5,783 nucleotides of DNA from Chloroflexota bacterium (GTDB lineage: Bacteria > Chloroflexota > Anaerolineae > Anaerolineales > Villigracilaceae): the NCBI GenBank assembly GCA_021796155.1, contig JAJYOO010000183.1, positions 1-5,783 of the forward strand. The letters run 5' to 3'. Every line of letters starts with the position of its first letter. Position 1 is the stretch's first letter. Under the pieces are notes generated by a model. It was not told the DNA's origin. It did not search any database and was given only the letters and a program-made list of their open reading frames with translations. Positions 1 through 5,302 of this stretch are shown here, piece after piece. A program made the position numbers and the translations under genes.

Positions 1-330
1 TATGTTCAATTTGCCATGAACAACACGGATACTTTCAATATTATGTTTTCGGGCGTGTTGGAAAAAGAAAAAGATTATCCAGCTTATGTGGAAAGCTCAC
101 GCAAAACATTTGAACGTGTGGTGGATGTTGTACGGGCTTGTCAGGAAGCAGGTGTTTTGCGTTCGGGTCCTGCAGAGATTATGGCAATATCTGTTTGGGG
201 ACAATTACATGGCATTATCTCTCTCGCGCTTGATGGACAGATCTCTCACACGGTGCTGGACCGTTTAAGCCTCCGCGAGATTGTGTTCTTTGCGCTAAAC
301 CAGGTTGTGAAGGGGAAATCGTTGTCTTGA
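1..330 (+). CDS. TetR-family transcriptional regulator, C-terminal part (5' end outside window)
   Basis: The frame is open from the first base, so this is the last ~109 residues of a longer protein; the ATG at 16 is probably internal. It ends at TGA 328-330. The visible part is helical. The segment encoded at about 187-225 reads ISVWGQLHGIISLAL, with the W-G-x-x-H-G core (Trp codon 196-198, His codon 208-210) that is typical of the WHG-type C-terminal ligand/dimerisation domain of TetR regulators. The N-terminal helix-turn-helix expected for this family (total about 190-210 residues) would lie left of the window. TetR proteins usually repress neighbouring genes and release DNA on binding a small molecule; the ligand cannot be told from this fragment. 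The downstream gene cluster has its own promoter and repressor, so a link to it is not needed. The assignment rests on the WHG motif and size alone. Confidence 0.75.
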   Translation, partial: YVQFAMNNTDTFNIMFSGVLEKEKDYPAYVESSRKTFERVVDVVRACQEAGVLRSGPAEIMAISVWGQLHGIISLALDGQISHTVLDRLSLREIVFFALNQVVKGKSLS

Positions 331-408
331 AAATGTGCAATAGCTCAGAACCTTCGTGGGCGCGGTAAACGATCGTTACAACAGCAGGATGAAATGTACC
401 CTCATCTG

Positions 409-436
409 TTGACATTTCGTTAGCATAATGTATAAT
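409..436 (+). promoter_or_regulatory. Sigma70-type promoter of the metal-regulator/ATPase operon
   Basis: A perfect -35 hexamer TTGACA (409-414) and a perfect -10 hexamer TATAAT (431-436) are separated by 16 bp, one less than the optimum. A TG lies directly before the -10. Transcription would be expected to start near 442-445, about 25 bases before the repressor's start codon and inside the 12-2-12 inverted repeat. The match is strong enough to be a housekeeping promoter that needs a repressor to keep it quiet, which fits the operator placed on top of the start site. The start site itself is inferred. Confidence 0.8.
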
Positions 437-439
437 AAC

Positions 440-465
440 AATAAATGAACATATGCTCATATATT
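440..465 (+). promoter_or_regulatory. 12-2-12 inverted repeat, probable SmtB/ArsR-family operator
   Basis: The half-sites AATAAATGAACA (440-451) and TGCTCATATATT (454-465) are separated by the central TA (452-453). Comparing the left half with the reverse complement of the right half gives 10 matches in 12. The core TGAACA-TA-TGcTCA resembles the imperfect 12-2-12 palindromes bound by SmtB-type metal sensors (SmtB, ZiaR, CzrA type). The site starts 3 bp after the -10 box and ends 4 bp before the ATG of the repressor gene, so a bound dimer would cover the transcription start. Autoregulation by the protein encoded just downstream is the natural reading. Binding is inferred; the repeat is directly seen. 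Confidence 0.8.
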
Positions 466-469
466 AACA

Positions 470-781
470 ATGAACCGAAAACCTTCTACAATTGCCCTCG
501 ATGAACATTCCGCCGCGCATGTTGCGGAGCTCTTTCGCGCGTTCAGCGATACCAGCCGCGTGCGGATCATGTCTGCGTTGGTCAACGGCAAGTTGAACGT
601 GTCTGCGCTGGCGAAAGTGGTGGGCATCAGCGAATCGGCGGTGTCGCATCACATGCGCGGACTGCGTCAGATGCGGCTTGTCGTCTCGCGTAAAGAAGGC
701 AAGGAAGTCTATTATTCCGTCGAGGACGAGCATATCATTCATTTGTTCCAGCAAGGTGTGAAGCATGTTCAGGACGAATAA
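470..781 (+). CDS. ArsR/SmtB-family metal-responsive repressor (alpha-5 site type)
   Basis: A 103-residue protein of normal length for SmtB-like winged-helix dimeric repressors. Residues 17-37 (HVAELFRAFSDTSRVRIMSAL) match the alpha1-alpha2 region; residues 44-70 hold the helix-turn-helix with the family signature S-E-S-A-V-S-H-H (54-61) and L-R-Q-M-R-L-V (65-71). Residues 72-84 form the wing (SRKEGKEVYYSV). The C-terminal helix keeps the alpha-5 metal ligands as D86-x-H88-(10)-H99-x-x-D102, where SmtB has D-x-H...H-x-x-E. The alpha-3 cysteine motif (ELCVCD) of arsenic/cadmium/lead sensors is replaced by KLNVSA and the protein has no Cys at all, so a zinc, cobalt or nickel sensor is inferred. 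It is the first gene of the operon and has an operator just upstream. There is no Shine-Dalgarno sequence before the ATG, so translation probably starts from a short, nearly leaderless mRNA. Confidence 0.92.
   Translation: MNRKPSTIALDEHSAAHVAELFRAFSDTSRVRIMSALVNGKLNVSALAKVVGISESAVSHHMRGLRQMRLVVSRKEGKEVYYSVEDEHIIHLFQQGVKHVQDE
753..758 (+). promoter_or_regulatory. Ribosome binding site for the small membrane protein
   Basis: AAGGTG lies 6 bases before the ATG at 765, inside the 3' end of the repressor gene. It supports the choice of this start and translation of the small overlapping gene. Confidence 0.5.
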
Positions 782-1037
782 AGCATTCGCAGACACGAAG
801 ATCTTCCGGCTGTGCATTTTATTGTGCATTGGTGTGTGTCTGCTTTTCTCTTTGACTCCGCTTACTGATTTTGACTCTGATGGGGTGCTGGATTCTTTTA
901 CAACCGATGGACTGATATTAAACTTTGCCGCGTTTGCAATTGCCGCGCCGATATTTTTGTTTTGCAGAATCCTTACGGCCCGCGTTACCTCGCCGAAACT
1001 TTTTTCTTCTCTGATCGTTCCCCCTCCCATCTTTTAA
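765..1037 (+). CDS. Small two-helix membrane protein with acidic DxDxDGxxD loop, unknown function
   Basis: I do not recognise a named family. The 90-residue product overlaps the repressor gene by 17 bp and has a reasonable ribosome site, so it is probably translated with it. Two hydrophobic segments (about residues 13-31 and 50-68) flank a loop rich in aspartate: D35-x-D37-x-D39-G40-x-x-D43, plus D48, the spacing of calcium-binding loops of the dockerin/thrombospondin-3 kind. Basic residues (K6, K12, R15 and R68, R73, K78) flank the helices on the opposite side, so the positive-inside rule predicts both ends in the cytoplasm and the acidic loop outside. Helix 1 carries C17, C21 and C25, one helix face, and C67 lies at the end of helix 2. 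The C-terminus is a Pro-rich PPPIF. The placement between a metal sensor and a cation pump suggests a metal-related accessory role, which is speculation. A long antisense frame covers it, but gene order, spacing and topology favour this strand. Confidence 0.65.
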   Translation: MFRTNKAFADTKIFRLCILLCIGVCLLFSLTPLTDFDSDGVLDSFTTDGLILNFAAFAIAAPIFLFCRILTARVTSPKLFSSLIVPPPIF

Positions 1038-1063
1038 ATTCCATTTTGACTTTGATCTGCAAA

Positions 1064-1090
1064 AGCCATCGCGCCGTTTTTTGCGCGGCT
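1064..1090 (+). other. Imperfect hairpin in the gap before the ATPase gene
   Basis: An outer 4-bp stem AGCC (1064-1067)/GGCT (1087-1090) and an inner stem GCGC (1071-1074)/GCGC (1083-1086), separated by a 3-base bulge (1068-1070), close an 8-base loop containing six T. No T-run follows the stem, so it is not a standard intrinsic terminator. It may be an RNA processing or stability element between the first two small genes and the ATPase, or chance. Confidence 0.3.
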
Positions 1091-1109
1091 ATTCGCGTTG
1101 ATTTATTCT

Positions 1110-1113
1110 GGAG
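1110..1113 (+). promoter_or_regulatory. Ribosome binding site deciding the ATPase start
   Basis: GGAG at 1110-1113, followed by AAAA, lies 11 bases before the ATG at 1125. It falls inside the frame that would start at the TTG at 1098, which has no comparable site, so the ATG is preferred. The spacing is a little long. Confidence 0.5.
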
Positions 1114-1124
1114 AAAACTTCATC

Positions 1125-3728
1125 ATGGAATCCAAAAACGAAGAAACGATTTTACAAGGACTCACCGAGCAGGAAGCCTTAGAACGTCTGGCGCAGGACG
1201 GCTATAACGAATTGCCTGCCGCCAGGAAACGCACCTTCTTTCATATTATGTGGGATGTTGTCCGCGAGCCGATGTTTCTAATGCTGATCGCGTGCGGCGT
1301 GCTGTATTTGATTTTGGGCGACCGAGAAGAGGCCCTAATGCTGTTGGGCTTCGTCTTTGTCATCATCGGTATCACGCTTTATCAGGAGCAAAAAACGGAA
1401 CGCGCTTTGGAAGCTTTGCGCGACCTATCGAGTCCGCGGGCGCTGGTAATTCGCGATGGCAAACAGCAGCGCATCGCAGGACGCGAAGTCGTCCGTGATG
1501 ACATCGTGTTGATCTCGGAGGGGGATCGAGTCCCTGCCGACGCGGTGTTGTTGAACGGAAGTAACGTCAGCGTGGACGAATCTTTATTAACTGGCGAATC
1601 GGTCCCCGTCCGAAAAAGAGCGTGGGATGGTCGTCTCGAGATGGGACGTCCAGGCGGCGATGACCTTCCGTTTGTTTATTCTGGCACGTTGGTTGTCAAA
1701 GGGCAGGGCATCACGGAAGTTCGTTCGACGGGACCGCGTACCGAGATCGGAAAGATTGGCAAGGCACTTCAAATTTTGGAGCCTGAAGAAACCAATCTTC
1801 AAAAGCAGACTGGAAAGATTGTCAGAAATTTTGCTGTCGCTGGATTGAGCTTGTGCGTGTTAGTCGTGATTATTTTTGGATTGACGCGCGGTGACTGGCT
1901 GAACGGATTTTTGGCGGGTCTGACTCTAGCGATGGCGACTCTGCCTGAAGAATTTCCGGTGGTGCTGACGATTTTCCTGGCACTTGGTGCGTGGCGTATT
2001 TCGCTTCGCAAAGTTTTGACGCGGCGCGTGCCCGCGGTCGAGATGCTCGGCGCGGCGACTGCGTTGTGCGTTGACAAGACCGGCACATTGACTCTCAACC
2101 GCATGACGGTGACCAAGCTGGTGGCGAACGGCGACCGATATGATGTGGATAGCAAACAACTTCAACTTCCGGAACATTTGCATGAAGTTGTTGAGTACAG
2201 CATTTTGGCGAGTCCGGCGGACCCGTTCGACCCGATGGAAAAAGCAATGAAGGAATTGGGCGGACGCACGCTGGCGAATACAGATCATTTGCATAAAGAC
2301 TGGAAGCTTGTACGCGAATATCCGCTTTCGGAAAAATTACTGGCGATGTCTGATGTTTGGCGTTCGCCGGATGCAAAAGATTTTTTGGTGGCCGCCAAAG
2401 GCGCGCCCGAAGCGATCGCGGACTTATGTCATTTCGATGAAAAACAATTGTTGAAGTTGCACGATCAAGTTTCCCGTATGGCCGATGAAGGATTGCGCGT
2501 GATCGGCGTAGCGAAGGCGCATTTCAAAGCACCCGCGCTTCCCAAAGAGCAGCATGATTTTGTTTTTGAATTTGTCGGCTTGCTTGGGCTGTCTGATCCG
2601 ATTCGTCCCGAAGTACCGAACGCGGTCAAAGAATGTTACACGGCTGGGATTCGAGTCATCATGATCACTGGCGATTATCCTGGCACGGCGCAGAACATTG
2701 CGCGCCAAATTGGTTTGAAGCCGCTCGAAAATATTGTGACCGGTCCTGAACTGGATCAGATGAGTGATGCGGATTTGCAGGAACGAATCAAGACGACCTG
2801 CATCTTTGCGCGCGTCGTGCCGGAACAAAAATTGCGGATCGTGACCGCGCTCAAAGCGAATGGCGAAGTGGTTGCCATGACCGGCGATGGCGTCAACGAT
2901 GCGCCCGCGCTCAAAGCCGCGCATATTGGCATCGCAATGGGCGGGCGCGGCACAGACGTTGCGCGCGAAGCCGCGGCGCTGGTTTTATTGGATGACAACT
3001 TTGCATCCATTGTTGCGGCGGTGAAAATGGGACGACGCATTTTTGACAATCTCAAAAAAGCGATGGCCTTCATTTTCTCGGTTCACATTCCGATTGCAGG
3101 CATGTCGTTGATTCCCGTTATCTTCAATTGGCCGCTGGCGTTGTTGCCTGTTCACATTTTATTCCTCGAGTTGATCATTGACCCGGCTTGCTCGGTGGTC
3201 TTTGAAATGGAATTCGAAGAAGCAGATGTGATGCAGCGTCCGCCGCGCAAATTGGATGATCCGCTTTTTGGCCGCCCGATGATTCTTTCCGGCCTGATTC
3301 AAGGATTGGGAATCTTGGCAATTGTTGTTGGCATATATGCATCGCTTTTATTTTGTGGATATGGCGAAGGCGAAGCGCGCATGATCGCGTTCGTGTGCAT
3401 GGTGATTGCCAACCTCGGGCTGATTCTTTCGAACCGTTCACGGACGCGCTCGATTCTGTCCACGCTTTCGACGCCGAATCCCGCACTGTGGTGGATCATC
3501 GGCGGCGCATTGAGTTTTCTCGCGTTGGTATTGGCCACTCCATTCCTGCGCGAACTCTTCAAGTTTGCTCCGCTTCATCGCGGCGAAGTTTTGTTGATCA
3601 TCGCGGCGGGATTGCTGAGCATCCTGATGGCTGAGAGTATCAAAGTAAAAGCCGTGCAAAAAGTGATGGTTGGAAAAGCACAGCTTTCTGTGGTCAATAT
3701 GAAATCTTCCGGAAGGAGGAAGAGATGA
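1125..3728 (+). CDS. P2-type cation-transporting P-type ATPase
   Basis: A complete 867-residue pump that moves a cation across the cytoplasmic membrane using ATP. An N-terminal cation-ATPase segment (about 1-45: LTEQEALERLAQDGYNELP) is followed by M1/M2, the actuator domain with TGES (156-159), M3/M4 with PEEFP (274-278), the phosphorylation site DKTGT (Asp317), the nucleotide-binding domain with KGAPE (425-429), DPIRPEV (491-497), TGD (515-517), the hinge TGDGVNDAPAL (586-596) and M5-M10. There is no N-terminal heavy-metal-binding domain and no CPC motif in M4, so it is not a P1B pump. Aligned with SERCA, Glu309 is kept (E275), but Asn768 becomes H654, Glu771 becomes I657, Asn796 becomes E682, Thr799 becomes I685, Asp800 is kept (D686), and C689 follows. 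The substrate therefore need not be calcium; the SmtB-like regulator upstream suggests a divalent transition metal. The C-terminus is basic (SGRRKR). The gene overlaps the next by 4 bp. Confidence 0.96.
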   Translation: MESKNEETILQGLTEQEALERLAQDGYNELPAARKRTFFHIMWDVVREPMFLMLIACGVLYLILGDREEALMLLGFVFVIIGITLYQEQKTERALEALRDLSSPRALVIRDGKQQRIAGREVVRDDIVLISEGDRVPADAVLLNGSNVSVDESLLTGESVPVRKRAWDGRLEMGRPGGDDLPFVYSGTLVVKGQGITEVRSTGPRTEIGKIGKALQILEPEETNLQKQTGKIVRNFAVAGLSLCVLVVIIFGLTRGDWLNGFLAGLTLAMATLPEEFPVVLTIFLALGAWRISLRKVLTRRVPAVEMLGAATALCVDKTGTLTLNRMTVTKLVANGDRYDVDSKQLQLPEHLHEVVEYSILASPADPFDPMEKAMKELGGRTLANTDHLHKDWKLVREYPLSEKLLAMSDVWRSPDAKDFLVAAKGAPEAIADLCHFDEKQLLKLHDQVSRMADEGLRVIGVAKAHFKAPALPKEQHDFVFEFVGLLGLSDPIRPEVPNAVKECYTAGIRVIMITGDYPGTAQNIARQIGLKPLENIVTGPELDQMSDADLQERIKTTCIFARVVPEQKLRIVTALKANGEVVAMTGDGVNDAPALKAAHIGIAMGGRGTDVAREAAALVLLDDNFASIVAAVKMGRRIFDNLKKAMAFIFSVHIPIAGMSLIPVIFNWPLALLPVHILFLELIIDPACSVVFEMEFEEADVMQRPPRKLDDPLFGRPMILSGLIQGLGILAIVVGIYASLLFCGYGEGEARMIAFVCMVIANLGLILSNRSRTRSILSTLSTPNPALWWIIGGALSFLALVLATPFLRELFKFAPLHRGEVLLIIAAGLLSILMAESIKVKAVQKVMVGKAQLSVVNMKSSGRRKR
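3714..3719 (+). promoter_or_regulatory. Strong ribosome binding site inside the ATPase 3' end
   Basis: A perfect AGGAGG lies 5 bases before the ATG at 3725, inside the last codons of the ATPase gene. It fixes the start of the methyltransferase-like gene and suggests efficient, coupled translation. Confidence 0.85.
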
Positions 3729-4405
3729 GTCGCATTGCAGTATTTTTCCTCGTCGTGCTTGCACCAGCGCTTGGACTATTGCTGGCTCTTCTTGGGTTTG
3801 AAACGCTGGGGAAAAATATCCTCGGCTGGCTGCTTCTTGTCGTTGGAGTCGGCTATTCCGCGGGCACGATCATTTATTTCTGGATTCTCAAAAGACCTGT
3901 TTGGAAATCACAAGATAGCGGCAACCCAATCCTTGAAGAGATGGGTGACAAATCGTTCTGGCTGATTTTGCCGGGCATGCTCGCCGCGTTCTTCGCGCCG
4001 CCGCTGGAATATATCTATCTCCCAGAATTTCTTGCACGAACGATTTGGGCGCAAATCATTGGGCTGGCATTAATTATCGCTGCTTTGTTATTGCGTCTTT
4101 GGACGCGCCGCGCGATCAAAGAACAATATTCGGGCCATGTTCAGGTGACGGAGAAACATCAGTTGATTCAGACTGGGCCTTATCGCTGCATTCGTCATCC
4201 GGGTTATGCCGCATATTTTCTGATGGCATTGGGAATTTGCATCGGCTATTCGAGTCTAATCGGGCTGATTGCCATTCCGGTTTTGATGGTGCCTGGCTTT
4301 GCTTACCGGATGAATGTCGAGGAAAACTTGCTGGCTCAATCCTTTGGCGAAAAATATCAGGCCTATGCTTCCAAAACCAAACGCATCGTTCCGGGTGTTT
4401 GGTGA
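3725..4405 (+). CDS. Isoprenylcysteine carboxyl methyltransferase (ICMT)-like integral membrane protein
   Basis: A 226-residue membrane protein of the ICMT/PEMT methyltransferase class. Hydrophobic segments lie at about 5-24, 32-55, 78-93, 107-124 and 163-193. The C-terminal catalytic region has the cofactor-binding signature G151-P-Y-R-C-I-R-H-P-G-Y161, then E199-E200 and a terminal FGEKYQAYASKTKRIVPGVW (207-226), the usual end of the family. Members bind S-adenosylmethionine and methylate a lipid-like or prenylated substrate at the membrane; bacteria lack classical CaaX prenylation, so the true substrate is unknown. CzcN and NccN of Cupriavidus metal-resistance clusters belong to this class, so its place after a cation pump is suggestive. 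The start overlaps the ATPase stop as ATGA, preceded by a strong ribosome site, so the two are almost surely co-expressed. The fold class is secure; the reaction is not. Confidence 0.88.
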   Translation: MSRIAVFFLVVLAPALGLLLALLGFETLGKNILGWLLLVVGVGYSAGTIIYFWILKRPVWKSQDSGNPILEEMGDKSFWLILPGMLAAFFAPPLEYIYLPEFLARTIWAQIIGLALIIAALLLRLWTRRAIKEQYSGHVQVTEKHQLIQTGPYRCIRHPGYAAYFLMALGICIGYSSLIGLIAIPVLMVPGFAYRMNVEENLLAQSFGEKYQAYASKTKRIVPGVW

Positions 4406-4417
4406 AAGAAGACTGTC

Positions 4418-5269
4418 ATGAAACCAGATGCTTTTCGTGATCAGGTTGTGATTGTCACAGGCGCATCGGCGGGGATTGGCAAATCGCTGGCGTTGGCGCT
4501 GGTGAGTCAATGTGCGAAAGTGGTCATCGCGGCGCGACGCGCAGATCGGCTGGAACAAATCGCTGAGGCGTGTCGTGCGTTTTGCGGCGAGGTAATCGTC
4601 GTCCCAACGGATGTGAGCGATGAGGTTCAATGCAAAGCGTTGATTGATAAAACAATTGCAAAATACGGCAGGCTGGATATGCTCATCAACAACGCGGGAC
4701 TTGCAGCAAGCGCTCTGTTCGATGAGTTCCCCAACTTGCATTTGTTCAGGCATACCGTAGATGTCAATTTTTATGGCGCGGTATATCCCACTTATTACGG
4801 ATTGCCTTATCTCAAAAAGACTCGCGGACGAATCGTTGCTGTTTCAAGTTTAGGCGGCAAGGCAGCGATCCCATACAATACGCCTTATTGCGCCAGCAAA
4901 TATGCCGTACACGGATTCTATGATTCCCTGCGAATGGAATTGCGTCCGCATGGCGTGAGTTGCACGGTAGTTTGTCCCTGGTGGGTGGCAACTGAATTCC
5001 ACGAAGCGCAACTCAATAAAGATGGCGTGCCGCGCGGCCCACGCGGTCGCGCTTATTACACCAAAAAGACGATGACCGCGGATCAATGTGCACAAATCGT
5101 TCTGGACGCCGCCTTCAAACGTCGCCGCGAAGTTCTGATGGGTCCCGGAACGTTGGCGGTCTGGCTCAAAGTCATCGCGCCTGATTTTCTGGATTGGCTG
5201 ACGTTCAAGATATTCCTTGAACCACTCATCCGTCGCGCAAGAGAAGCGAAAATCGAGGTCAATCTCTAA
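4418..5269 (+). CDS. Short-chain dehydrogenase/reductase (SDR), probably NADP(H)-dependent
   Basis: A complete 283-residue classical SDR. The Rossmann nucleotide motif TGASAGIG lies at 14-21; R40-R41 after the second beta strand favours NADP(H) over NAD(H); D65 contacts adenine; NNAG is at 91-94. The catalytic tetrad N117, S144, Y157 and K161 is intact (YCASK at 157-161), so the enzyme should be active. The C-terminal extension beyond residue 230 (LAVWLKVIAPDFLDWLTFKIF) is hydrophobic and could touch the membrane, as in DHRS7/11-beta-HSD-like SDRs that act on lipophilic substrates. The substrate cannot be read from the sequence. It starts 12 bp after the methyltransferase-like gene, with only a weak purine-rich GAAAGAAG before it, and is probably the last gene of the operon. 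No terminator hairpin is evident in the 33 bp before the convergent gene. Confidence 0.94.
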   Translation: MKPDAFRDQVVIVTGASAGIGKSLALALVSQCAKVVIAARRADRLEQIAEACRAFCGEVIVVPTDVSDEVQCKALIDKTIAKYGRLDMLINNAGLAASALFDEFPNLHLFRHTVDVNFYGAVYPTYYGLPYLKKTRGRIVAVSSLGGKAAIPYNTPYCASKYAVHGFYDSLRMELRPHGVSCTVVCPWWVATEFHEAQLNKDGVPRGPRGRAYYTKKTMTADQCAQIVLDAAFKRRREVLMGPGTLAVWLKVIAPDFLDWLTFKIFLEPLIRRAREAKIEVNL

Positions 5270-5302
5270 AGCATGTTACAAACCCAAGATGCGCTTCAAC
5301 AA

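Noticed and set aside
3..22. Inverted repeat TGTTCA ... TGAACA with an 8-base spacer
   Set aside because: It resembles the operator half-sites, but the geometry is different and it lies inside the TetR-family coding sequence; probably chance.
464..1030. 188-codon open frame on the minus strand
   Set aside because: It lies antisense to the clearly recognisable SmtB-like gene and the small membrane protein gene, and its translation shows no family features.
1098..1124. TTG at 1098 as the start of the ATPase
   Set aside because: The extension contains the likely ribosome site GGAG (1110-1113), and the ATG at 1125 gives the usual N-terminus of the family.
2424..2924. Long minus-strand open frame (166 codons) inside the ATPase gene
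   Set aside because: It is the shadow of the conserved nucleotide-binding and hinge regions of the ATPase.
4256..4753. 165-codon minus-strand open frame across the methyltransferase-like/SDR junction
   Set aside because: It runs antisense to two well-supported genes and no domain is visible.
5270..5302. Possible bidirectional terminator between the convergent genes
   Set aside because: Only a weak bulged pairing (AAGCAT with ATGCGCTT) is visible and there is no T-run, so no terminator is called.
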